From: Prevotella sp. oral taxon 376
GTDB lineage: Bacteria > Bacteroidota > Bacteroidia > Bacteroidales > Bacteroidaceae
Direction of reading: 5' to 3'
Assembly: GCF_003043945.1 (NCBI RefSeq)
Contig: NZ_PYXG01000002.1
Coordinates: 124,001-188,000, forward strand
DNA: 64,000 nt
In this document: positions 1-6,588 of the stretch, in pieces
How positions within the stretch are numbered: position 1 is the stretch's first letter
Layout of the letters: each line of letters opens with the position of its first letter
Notes under the pieces: model-generated
Database searches by the model: none
Seen by the model: only the letters and a program-made list of their open reading frames with translations
Told to the model about the DNA's origin: nothing
Program-made: the position numbers and the translations under genes

Positions 1-857
1 TTTTGCGTCCTCGGGATTTCATGGCTAATCTTCTCTATGTGTTCCGCATAGTGTTCCATTTCATCACGCTCTACGCTTTTGAATGTGCTCATGCGCTTGA
101 ACATCTCGTCCCAATCAACTAAATCTCCGTCAAATTCCGGACCGTCAATACAAACGAACTTGGTCTTTCCACCGATGGTAAGTCTGCATGCGCCACACAT
201 GCCAGTACCGTCTACCATGATGGTATTTAAGGATACATCATTAGAAATATTGTATTTCCTGGCAAGCAAAGAACAAAATTTCATCATGACAGGAGGCCCG
301 ATGGCAAGTACCTTGTCTATATGTTCTTGGTTGATGACCTTTTCCATACCAACCGTAATGACTCCTTTTTTTCCCCACGAGCCATCGTCTGTCATAATGA
401 TGACCTCATCGGAAAACTTCCTTACATCATCTGCCATGATGACAAGTTCTTTCGTGCGCCCTGCAAGAACGGAAATGATACGGTTACCTGCCTGTTTCAA
501 AGCTGTTAGAATAGGTAGGATTGCGGCAATTCCAATGCCGCCACCTGCGCATAGAACCGTTCCGTAATTCTCTATTTTTGAAGGATTGCCGAGAGGCCCC
601 ACAATATCTTTTACCTCGTCGCCGACATTCAGACTGCAGAGTTTGGTCGAAGAAAGGCCAACTTCTTGGATTACCAGGTTAAGTGTACCTTTCTCCACAT
701 CAGCTTTAGCAATGGTATAGGGCACTCGTTCACTATTGTTGTCAACACGGATGATAATGAAGTTGCCAGGCTTGCAACTCTTAGCTATCAATGGGGCCTC
801 GACTTCAATGTTGAAGACTTTTTCTGAGTATTGATTTTTGGAAACGATTCTATACAT
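1..857 (-). CDS. Sulfide/dihydroorotate dehydrogenase-like FAD/NAD-binding subunit (NfnA type), 3' end cut by window
   Basis: About 285 codons read from an ATG at 857 down to the window edge without a stop, so the gene is partial. The N-terminal half is an FAD-binding ferredoxin-reductase fold (RVPYTIAKAD flavin region), followed by an NAD-binding part (CAGGGIGIAAILPI near residue 103). A C-terminal DGTGMCGAC...VC motif supplies the Asp and three Cys expected for the [2Fe-2S] cluster of NfnA-type proteins. The family is the small subunit of NADH-dependent ferredoxin:NADP oxidoreductase or the electron-transfer partner of a GltD-like subunit. That large subunit should lie just downstream, outside the window. 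Family assignment is firm; the exact partner is not visible. Confidence 0.85.
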   Translation of the reverse strand, partial: MYRIVSKNQYSEKVFNIEVEAPLIAKSCKPGNFIIIRVDNNSERVPYTIAKADVEKGTLNLVIQEVGLSSTKLCSLNVGDEVKDIVGPLGNPSKIENYGTVLCAGGGIGIAAILPILTALKQAGNRIISVLAGRTKELVIMADDVRKFSDEVIIMTDDGSWGKKGVITVGMEKVINQEHIDKVLAIGPPVMMKFCSLLARKYNISNDVSLNTIMVDGTGMCGACRLTIGGKTKFVCIDGPEFDGDLVDWDEMFKRMSTFKSVERDEMEHYAEHIEKISHEIPRTQ

Positions 858-940
858 GATATGAAGATTAATGTCCTTGTATAAATATAATAAACCCTCT
901 TCGCCACATATAAAAAGGTTAAGAGAGTTTATCGAAATAG

Positions 941-2230
941 TCAAAAGTTCTTGTCGTCAAGCATATCAAAGCCACAATACGGAATGAGCACCTTGGGCAT
1001 GCGGATTCCTTCCAGAGTCTGGTTGTTCTCGATAATGGTCGCGGCAATACGGGGAAGCGCCAGCGCCGATCCGTTCAGGGTGTGGCAGAGCTCTATTTTT
1101 TTGTCTTCTGTGTGGCGGTAGCGACAATGTAGCCGATTGGCCTGATAACTTTCGAAATTGCTTACCGAGGAGACCTCTAACCAGCGTTTCTGGGCGGCAC
1201 TATAGGTTTCGAAATCATAGCAGATTGCCGAAGTGAAGCTCATATCTCCGCCGCAAAGTTTCAGAATGTGATAAGGTAATTCAAGTTTCTGAAGCAGCCC
1301 CTCCACATGTGTGAGCATTTCTCGCAGACTTTCATAAGAGTGTTCTGGTTTATCAATGCGCACAATTTCAACCTTATCGAACTGATGCAGACGATTCAGA
1401 CCTCTTACATCCTTGCCATAGCTGCCAGCTTCGCGGCGGAAACATGCTGAATAGGCACAACGCTTGATGGGCAGATCCTTTTCGTCAAGAATTACATCAC
1501 GGAAGATATTTGTAACAGGAACTTCTGCTGTCGGGATGAGGTAAAGATCGTCAAGATTAGCATGATACATCTGTCCTTCCTTGTCTGGAAGCTGCCCTGT
1601 ACCCAGCCCCGAGGCTTGGTTCACCATATAGGGAGGTTGAATCTCGAGATATCCAGACTTGCGAGCCTCCTCTAAAAAGAAAGCTTCCAAGGCACGCTGA
1701 AAACGAGCCATCTTGCCGATATAGATGGGAAATCCTGCGCCTGTGATTTTAACGCCAAGATCGAAGTCAGCCAGATTATATTTTTTCAAGAGATCCCAGT
1801 GGCAGAGAGGGGAAGGTCCGAGGTCTGGAATCACGCCTCCTTCTCTTACTACCACATTATCTGTTGCATCTTTCCCCTCTGGAACTTCCTCATTGGGAAT
1901 GTTCGGGATGGTAAGCAGCACTTCTATCATGTCTTGTTGTGCTTTCTCCATGATTTTCTGAAGTGCTTTATCGGCGGATTTTAGTTCTGCTACCTGATTC
2001 TTTATCTTGTTAGCCTCATCTCTTTTGCCATCCTTTATCAAGCTGCCAATTTGCTGTGAAAGTTGATTCTGCCGTTGTTTATTAGCATCCAGCTTCTGCT
2101 GTGTCAGACGACGGAGCTTATCATATTCCAAAACTTTTCCTACGGTACTACGGGCATTATGGAAGTGTTTTTTTTCAAGCCCCTTGATAACGCGTTCGGT
2201 TTCCTCACTGATGAGTTTTAATGTGAGCAT
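941..2230 (-). CDS. serS: Seryl-tRNA synthetase
   Basis: A 429-aa cytoplasmic class II synthetase that charges tRNA-Ser. I chose the start MLTLKLISEE at 2230 because the frame upstream (to 2377) is AT-rich non-coding DNA containing the -7 box. Residues 1-110 form the N-terminal tRNA-binding coiled coil (KQRQNQLSQQIGSLIKDG). The catalytic domain shows class II motif 2 (FRREAGSYGKDVRG, then LHQFDKVEI) and a motif 3 of the Bacteroidota form (LALPRIAATIIENNQ). Length matches the family. It is followed by the NfnA-type gene 83 bp away and preceded by the terminator of rplU-rpmA, so it probably has its own promoter. Confidence 0.96.
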   Translation of the reverse strand: MLTLKLISEETERVIKGLEKKHFHNARSTVGKVLEYDKLRRLTQQKLDANKQRQNQLSQQIGSLIKDGKRDEANKIKNQVAELKSADKALQKIMEKAQQDMIEVLLTIPNIPNEEVPEGKDATDNVVVREGGVIPDLGPSPLCHWDLLKKYNLADFDLGVKITGAGFPIYIGKMARFQRALEAFFLEEARKSGYLEIQPPYMVNQASGLGTGQLPDKEGQMYHANLDDLYLIPTAEVPVTNIFRDVILDEKDLPIKRCAYSACFRREAGSYGKDVRGLNRLHQFDKVEIVRIDKPEHSYESLREMLTHVEGLLQKLELPYHILKLCGGDMSFTSAICYDFETYSAAQKRWLEVSSVSNFESYQANRLHCRYRHTEDKKIELCHTLNGSALALPRIAATIIENNQTLEGIRMPKVLIPYCGFDMLDDKNF

Positions 2231-2264
2231 ATTGCTATATTTTATAAGATTTTTTTTATCTTTG

Positions 2265-2272
2265 CAAAGATA
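2265..2272 (-). promoter_or_regulatory. Promoter -7 box of serS
   Basis: The minus strand reads TATCTTTG here, a match to the Bacteroidota -7 consensus TAnnTTTG, 34 bp upstream of the serS start codon. TTTG tetramers occur upstream, but none at the ideal spacing. Confidence 0.6.
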
Positions 2273-2369
2273 CAAAATATATTTCAAACAAAATAACAAA
2301 TAATATTTAAAACCAAGGTGAATATTTTTTGTTTCCTTTGGGATTCTCGAGAGACATTTACTAATGAAG

Positions 2370-2400
2370 AATGCCAATCTTCGGGTTGAAGATTGGCATT
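2370..2400 (-). terminator. Hairpin downstream of rplU-rpmA
   Basis: A perfect 13-bp inverted repeat (AATGCCAATCTTC and its complement) with a 5-nt loop lies 36 bp past the rpmA stop and before the serS promoter. A U-run on the minus strand is weak, so the stem is the main evidence for termination. Confidence 0.65.
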
Positions 2401-2436
2401 CTATTTATTTGTGTGGAATAAGTTTTGTTGGTTGTA

Positions 2437-2727
2437 TTAAACTTCAGCCTTCTTTGTTTTCTCAGCGTAAGCCTCTGGTGAGAGGACTGAGACTGTACTC
2501 TTATCTCTGCGACCTTTGTGGAAATAAACCACACCGTCGGTAAGAGCATAAAGGGTATCATCTTTACCTTGAGCTACATTTTCTCCGGGGAAGTGCTTGT
2601 TACCGCGCTGGCGAACGATAATGTTGCCTGCTACAATCTTCTGGCCTCCCCAAATCTTAACGCCTAATCTCTGAGAAGCTGACTCGCGTCCGTTCTTAGA
2701 ACTACCTACACCTTTCTTATGTGCCAT
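2437..2727 (-). CDS. rpmA: 50S ribosomal protein bL27
   Basis: A 96-aa ribosomal protein of the large subunit, near the peptidyl-transferase centre. The start [16 protein letters not shown] is the classic L27 N-terminus without a cleavable extension. [16 protein letters not shown] and the basic GRRDKSTV segment are family signatures. It lies 17 bp downstream of rplU on the same strand, the usual bacterial rplU-rpmA operon. Confidence 0.97.
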   Translation of the reverse strand: MAHKKGVGSSKNGRESASQRLGVKIWGGQKIVAGNIIVRQRGNKHFPGENVAQGKDDTLYALTDGVVYFHKGRRDKSTVSVLSPEAYAEKTKKAEV

Positions 2728-2744
2728 TTCTAATCCTCCTTGAT

Positions 2745-3062
2745 TTAAGCGATTACTTGTTTAACTTCAACTTCTGTGAACTGAGCGCGATGACCGTTTT
2801 TCTTACGATAGTCCTTACGACGCTTCATCTTGAAGACGATGACCTTGTCTCCCTTGACAAGAGGGTTCACTACTTCTACTACAACTTTTGCGCCCTCTAC
2901 CGTGGGTGCGCCCACTTTGACAGTTCCCTCATTATCTAAGAGGAGCACTTTGTCAAATTCAACAGTCTTACCAGCCTCTACATCTTTAATGTGATGCACG
3001 AAGAGCTTTTTGCCTTCTTCAGCCTTGAACTGTTGACCGTTAATTTCTACAATTGCGTACAT
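2745..3062 (-). CDS. rplU: 50S ribosomal protein bL21
   Basis: A 105-aa large-subunit protein that binds 23S r[23 protein letters not shown] is the conserved N-terminus, and the C-terminal [21 protein letters not shown] is the rRNA-binding signature. It is the first gene of the rplU-rpmA operon. A leader of about 75 nt separates its start from the predicted promoter and could carry autoregulatory structure; I could not identify a known motif there. Confidence 0.97.
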   Translation of the reverse strand: MYAIVEINGQQFKAEEGKKLFVHHIKDVEAGKTVEFDKVLLLDNEGTVKVGAPTVEGAKVVVEVVNPLVKGDKVIVFKMKRRKDYRKKNGHRAQFTEVEVKQVIA

Positions 3063-3145
3063 TTTAATTTTATAAACGGGTTTTTCCGCAAGGCGCCCGA
3101 CCTTATATCGGAACTTTTTCGAGCCTATACGAACTAAATCGGATG

Positions 3146-3153
3146 CAAAATTA
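3146..3153 (-). promoter_or_regulatory. Promoter -7 box of rplU-rpmA
   Basis: The minus strand reads TAATTTTG, matching TAnnTTTG, 83 bp upstream of the rplU start. No clean TTTG -33 element is visible. Confidence 0.5.
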
Positions 3154-3263
3154 ATAATAAAAGTTGAAAGTAGGGTGATGCAGGCAATCAGAAATCTTAA
3201 TTTTAAGAGAAATTAACGGCGGATTCCATAAGCAAGTACAAATTTAATATATTTCTTCCTTAA

Positions 3264-3461
3264 TCATGTCTTTTGGCTTGACAAATCTGTTTTTCTTTCT
3301 GGGCCTATTGTCTTCCTTTCCACCAAGGTAACAATCGCTCCCTTGCCATTCTTTCCGACAATGGTATCCGTCTTCCAGTCACCCAAGGTCTGACCATTGG
3401 CGTGGGCAGGCCTGTCATCGATGGACATGCGGTTGGGTATCTGGATTTTTGCGCCTTGCAC
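3264..3461 (-). pseudogene. IS30-family transposase remnant
   Basis: About 65 codons resemble the central part of IS30-family DDE transposases: IPNRMSIDDRPAH followed by LGDWKTDTIVGKNGKGAIVTLVERKT, where the first catalytic Asp is expected in DWKTDTI. The helix-turn-helix N-terminus and the rest of the DDE domain are missing. A stop codon interrupts the frame just upstream (near 3490), and upstream sequence seems to continue in another frame (NAKGVYDGHLAV), so the copy is frameshifted and truncated. I see no terminal inverted repeats. It is a dead insertion sequence marking an accessory region. Confidence 0.65.
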
Positions 3462-3608
3462 CTCTTTGTCCTCAACACGGCCAGATGCCCGTCATAAACT
3501 CCCTTCGCGTTGGAATTGCGTTTTCGCTCACGGCATCAGTGCTGACTGACACACCAATCGTATCAGCGATGAAAATAAGTGAGCATTTACAAAATTAATT
3601 AATTTTAG

Positions 3609-3638
3609 GGAGAAGGGCGAAAGTCCTTCTCCTTTTTT
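3609..3638 (+). terminator. Strong Rho-independent-type hairpin, orientation uncertain
   Basis: GGAGAAGG pairs with CCTTCTCC around a C-GAAA-G tetraloop, and T6 follows on the plus strand. This is a textbook terminator read left to right, yet no plus-strand gene precedes it. Read on the minus strand it lies 171 bp past the fimbrillin-like gene, with only a loose T/A-rich tail. It may serve that gene, or an unseen plus-strand RNA. Confidence 0.6.
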
Positions 3639-3668
3639 GTATTACTTAAGTTATCCGCCGATGCTCTT

Positions 3669-3720
3669 GGGGGCATCGTGCCCCCTGCCGCAATGAAAAC
3701 CACCACGGTGGTTTTCATTG
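3669..3720. repeat. Two adjacent perfect hairpins
   Basis: GGGGGC/GCCCCC (3669-3674, 3680-3685) is followed by a 14-bp inverted repeat CAATGAAAACCACC (3691-3704) with its complement at 3707-3720 and a 2-bp centre. They abut the left copy of the 41-bp direct repeat. The rest of the 3462-3808 gap contains no gene I can support. Confidence 0.55.
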
Positions 3721-3722
3721 GC

Positions 3723-3763
3723 ATCTTATCTCGGAGATGTTGCACTTCTAATTGGAAAGAGCG
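3723..3763 (+). repeat. 41-bp direct repeat, left copy
   Basis: This 41-bp stretch, starting ATCTTATCTC and ending GGAAAGAGCG, recurs at 6047-6087 with one mismatch (G at 3733, A at 6057). The two copies enclose the fimbrillin-like gene and the small ORF upstream of it. Sequence outside the 41 bp does not match. Confidence 0.85.
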
Positions 3764-3808
3764 AGCAGAGTCTCTGCTGCTACATCCATCTGCTTTTTAC
3801 CTCTTAGT

Positions 3809-5485
3809 TTAGTACTTCACGAAGGGGCGGACATGGTAGCCCCTAGTATAATACTTGAAGTTTGCGCCCCAATTTAAGAAGGAGGTGCTCGGGGCGCAAA
3901 AGCCAGCGCTAGTAGTATTATTCTCAGAACTCGACCAATACTGCTTTGAACTTGCTAATTCAGTTCCCCCCACTTGAGTAAAGGCGACCTCTGCCAAGTA
4001 GCCATACCAGTAGTAGCTGTGATAAGACTCAGTTATAGCTGGTATATCAACAAAGCCCAAGGGGAATAGCCATTTAAAATCGCTATACGATGGCAGGTAC
4101 CATTGTAGTGCAGGTGAACCGGAATAAGCTACGCCAGGATTGTAATCGGCAGCAGCTTTAAAAGGAAGAAAATCGGGATTGGTTGCTTTTACGCCGATAC
4201 TTCCTGTGCTGTAACTGGAATTCCATGTTTCGTCAATACCGCTGGCGGCTTGGCTATTTAAAGCATCATCCATGTTTGTTACCATGTGCGTGTTGGTTTG
4301 TGTATTGTAATACGTGTTTGTACACCACCTCACTGTAGCTCCGCCATTGGCATCGTTTAAGGCGATAGCCATATGATTATCTTTGTCTAATACCAGAGCA
4401 ATGGGCGTTTTTGCTGTTGCTGTAGGGGCACCGCCAAAAGCGGTGTCTTTAAAATGACCGGTGGTTCCGTCGCTCATGAGGTAAGTGTAGTTAGGTTTGA
4501 GCTTGATTTTGACGAGGTATGATTTTCCCGGCTGCATTGATAGCGTAGTATTGAGTTGAGGGATGGTAGCTGTAAGCGGTTTCCAGAAGAGGGTGCCTGC
4601 CGAAAAGCTAAGTTTCAGGTTAGAGGTTTCGGTGGTGGGGAGAAAGTAGTGATAATCGGTGCATGTAGAAGTGTAAGTATAGTTTTGACCGAACCTCGAC
4701 CCCCAGTATTTGCCCTGGATACTAGCTGGTGAATTGTTGGATTCTGCGGCTATAGCGCCAGGAGTTCCGGTGTAGGCTTTTGTTGTGGGATTGTAGGTTA
4801 CACTCACAGGAATTACATTGGTGGCTGTGGCTTCAAGGGTAGCCGTGATAGCAGTAGGGATATGTTTCTGGCAAACGAATTGAGTGCGCAGGCGGGCACC
4901 GACATGCTTCATCGAGAAATTCACGTGCACATCTGCGCTACCGGTAATGTTGATGGTGGTTGCGCCCATTCGTGTTGTTTGTACCTTGTTGCGTGTTACG
5001 GTCAGTTCATTACCGCTAACGGTTACATCGTCGTTGAACGCAACGAAGTCGTAAGTGCCGTAGGGCAATCTGAAGCTCTTTTGCGAACCGCCGTCAGGAG
5101 TGAAGTTGCCTCCGCTGAAGGTGCCGCTCATTTCGCCTTTCAGCACGCCGGCTTGGTAGGCGCGGATGGTGTAGTGGCCGTTGGCCGGGGTTTGAGCGCC
5201 GCGGGTCTTCTTTGCCGCCGGCTCGCTCTCTACGCTGATCTCGGCTTCGCAGTCGCCCATATCTATTGTTTGCGGTTTCGCTTCTGCTGCCCCTGTGGCT
5301 CTGGTTAATGCCTCGTCTTCGCCGAAGTCTTCATCGGTAAAACTGAACTGAACCGTTTGTGTCGGTTCTTTCTGTTCGTTGTTGTTCCCGTTGATGCTGT
5401 CGTCGCTGTTGCTGCAAGCTGCTACGAATAGCAGCAGGGCCGCGCCGGTTATCACTGATAAAATCGTATTCTTTCTCATTGTCAT
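3809..5485 (-). CDS. Fimbrillin-like lipoprotein with C-terminal FISUMP/DUF1566-like domain
   Basis: A 558-aa exported lipoprotein when started at MTMRKNTILS (5485); an in-frame upstream codon at 5533 would bury the signal peptide. The signal runs ITGAALLLFVAAC, with the lipobox Cys near residue 25. Residues 45-330 resemble Bacteroidales fimbrillin/Mfa-like proteins (QTVQFSFTDEDFGEDEALTRA, FRLPYGTYDFVAFNDD). The C-terminal 180 residues carry WYLPSYSDFKWLF, YWSSSE and VRPFVKY, typical of DUF1566/FISUMP-type ends. It probably acts at the cell surface, as a fimbrial subunit or adhesin, but the pilin role is inferred. It follows the 63-aa ORF by 16 bp and lies inside the 41-bp direct repeat. Confidence 0.75.
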   Translation of the reverse strand: MTMRKNTILSVITGAALLLFVAACSNSDDSINGNNNEQKEPTQTVQFSFTDEDFGEDEALTRATGAAEAKPQTIDMGDCEAEISVESEPAAKKTRGAQTPANGHYTIRAYQAGVLKGEMSGTFSGGNFTPDGGSQKSFRLPYGTYDFVAFNDDVTVSGNELTVTRNKVQTTRMGATTINITGSADVHVNFSMKHVGARLRTQFVCQKHIPTAITATLEATATNVIPVSVTYNPTTKAYTGTPGAIAAESNNSPASIQGKYWGSRFGQNYTYTSTCTDYHYFLPTTETSNLKLSFSAGTLFWKPLTATIPQLNTTLSMQPGKSYLVKIKLKPNYTYLMSDGTTGHFKDTAFGGAPTATAKTPIALVLDKDNHMAIALNDANGGATVRWCTNTYYNTQTNTHMVTNMDDALNSQAASGIDETWNSSYSTGSIGVKATNPDFLPFKAAADYNPGVAYSGSPALQWYLPSYSDFKWLFPLGFVDIPAITESYHSYYWYGYLAEVAFTQVGGTELASSKQYWSSSENNTTSAGFCAPSTSFLNWGANFKYYTRGYHVRPFVKY

Positions 5486-5501
5486 TTGCTTTAAATTTTC
5501 A

Positions 5502-5693
5502 TTATTCAAATTCGTATTCTCCTCCGTCGACATCCTCGTCGGCGTCCCAGTCTTCTTGTTGCGAACCTGGGTTCGGGCGCACGGATGTGCAGATAAACCG
5601 TTCGACCTGCACCTCGATCGTCTCGATCTGCGGTGCCTCGTACGGCCGAACCCAATCGGTTAAATCACTTGTCTTCTTTCTCATAACTTTCAT
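5502..5693 (-). CDS. Small acidic protein upstream of the fimbrillin-like gene
   Basis: A 63-aa protein with a basic start (MKVMRKKTSDLTDW), a middle PYEAPQIETIEVQVERFIC segment and a very acidic tail (DWDADEDVDGGEYEFE). There is no signal peptide or membrane segment. Short proteins with this W-x-RPYEAPxIE pattern and acidic tail sit in front of exported lipoprotein genes in related genomes, as far as I recall; their function is unknown to me. It ends 16 bp before the lipoprotein start, so translational coupling is likely. The start could also be the second Met (5684). Confidence 0.6.
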   Translation of the reverse strand: MKVMRKKTSDLTDWVRPYEAPQIETIEVQVERFICTSVRPNPGSQQEDWDADEDVDGGEYEFE

Positions 5694-6046
5694 ATATTTT
5701 AATGAATAATTTTGGTCTTATTTTGCTTTTCGTCCCTTGCCGAAAAGGCACGACGAAACGAACAAAGGGAACTCCATAGAGCCCTTTGTTGATGGGGGAC
5801 ACGCTTCTCACACGCGCGTACGAAAAAGTATGAATTTATGTAGTTAGATAGGTCTCTCTCCTGTGTGTGTTAGCAAATTATTTGGATTGACCAAATAATC
5901 GGGCATAAAAATCGCGGAAAAGTTACCGCTCTTCTGCTCAAGGCTTACACCCTTTATACCTGTTCGATATGTCATGTTGCCATTACTCACAACGGCAAAG
6001 GTATAACATTTTTTTAGAATAACCAAAGAATTACGAAAGAAATGTT
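5694..6046. other. Intergenic region upstream of the fimbrillin locus
   Basis: Roughly 350 bp with no gene I would support. It should hold the promoter for the minus-strand pair starting at 5693, but I see no convincing TAnnTTTG. A 60-codon minus-strand frame at 5844-6026 has no recognisable features and is probably chance. Confidence 0.4.
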
Positions 6047-6087
6047 ATCTTATCTCAGAGATGTTGCACTTCTAATTGGAAAGAGCG
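6047..6087 (+). repeat. 41-bp direct repeat, right copy
   Basis: Matches 3723-3763 in 40 of 41 positions and in the same orientation, 2324 bp away. The repeat runs into the first codons of the 72-aa frame at 6076, suggesting that frame was created or truncated at the junction. Confidence 0.85.
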
Positions 6088-6294
6088 CAGCTTCTGATTT
6101 GGGTTGATTCTGGGCCTTTAGGGAAGCAAGGGGGCATATCAAAGGCCTTCAAAGATGCGACAAAGTCGGTGAAACCGCACGGCAAAATCGTGATTCCGCG
6201 AGATGAGATCACCGATTCTGTGAAAGGAAATATGATATGCGACGGATTCCTTGACCGAAGTATTACAAGAGGACAGTTGATGCCGGTGAAATAG
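6076..6294 (+). CDS. Uncharacterised 72-aa frame, probable 3' fragment of a gene
   Basis: The frame opens with a TTG directly after a TAA stop and inside the 41-bp repeat, and there is no convincing ribosome-binding site. Downstream the codons look protein-like (GKIVIPRDEITDSVKG, then DRSITRGQLMPVK before the stop), which suggests the C-terminus of a larger protein whose front was lost at the repeat junction. I do not recognise the family. A weak hairpin (AGCGAT/ATCGCT, 6344-6369) follows. The remaining 220 bp up to the next promoter show no gene. Confidence 0.3.
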   Translation: MERAQLLIWVDSGPLGKQGGISKAFKDATKSVKPHGKIVIPRDEITDSVKGNMICDGFLDRSITRGQLMPVK

Positions 6295-6564
6295 GGGAGA
6301 AACCGACACTTCTACGATTCGGGAAAATATGGGGAAACAAAAAAGCGATGAACTTCACAGTCAATCGCTCCACATTCAATAGGTATTAGCTTTCTTTAAG
6401 GTAAAAAGATTGTTTTCAGGATAACGAGAACAAAAGTAATATGTTTTTCTGAAAATTCCAAATTTTTAAAGAAACTTTTTTGAAAATTCAGATTGTGCGC
6501 CCACACAACTCCTTTTTGTTAGTGTAATTCTTCATGCAAATAATAATAATCGTTATTTTTTTTG

Positions 6565-6572
6565 TATTTTTG
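6565..6572 (+). promoter_or_regulatory. Promoter -7 box of the GH2 gene
   Basis: TATTTTTG matches TAnnTTTG and lies 16 bp before the chosen ATG at 6589, giving a very short leader. Confidence 0.5.
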
Positions 6573-6588
6573 CCACTATATACATAAT

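Noticed and set aside
79..567. 162-codon plus-strand frame
   Set aside because: It is antisense to the NfnA-type gene, whose conserved motifs are clear on the minus strand.
2231..2377. N-terminal extension of serS
   Set aside because: The extra 49 codons are AT-rich, include the promoter -7 box and have no counterpart in the family.
3264..3461. A complete, active IS30 element
   Set aside because: Only the central part of the transposase remains, interrupted and frameshifted, with no terminal inverted repeats seen.
5844..6026. A 60-codon minus-strand frame ending LLTHTGERPI
   Set aside because: No ribosome-binding site, domain or operon context; it fills the presumed promoter region of the fimbrillin locus and is probably chance or decayed DNA.
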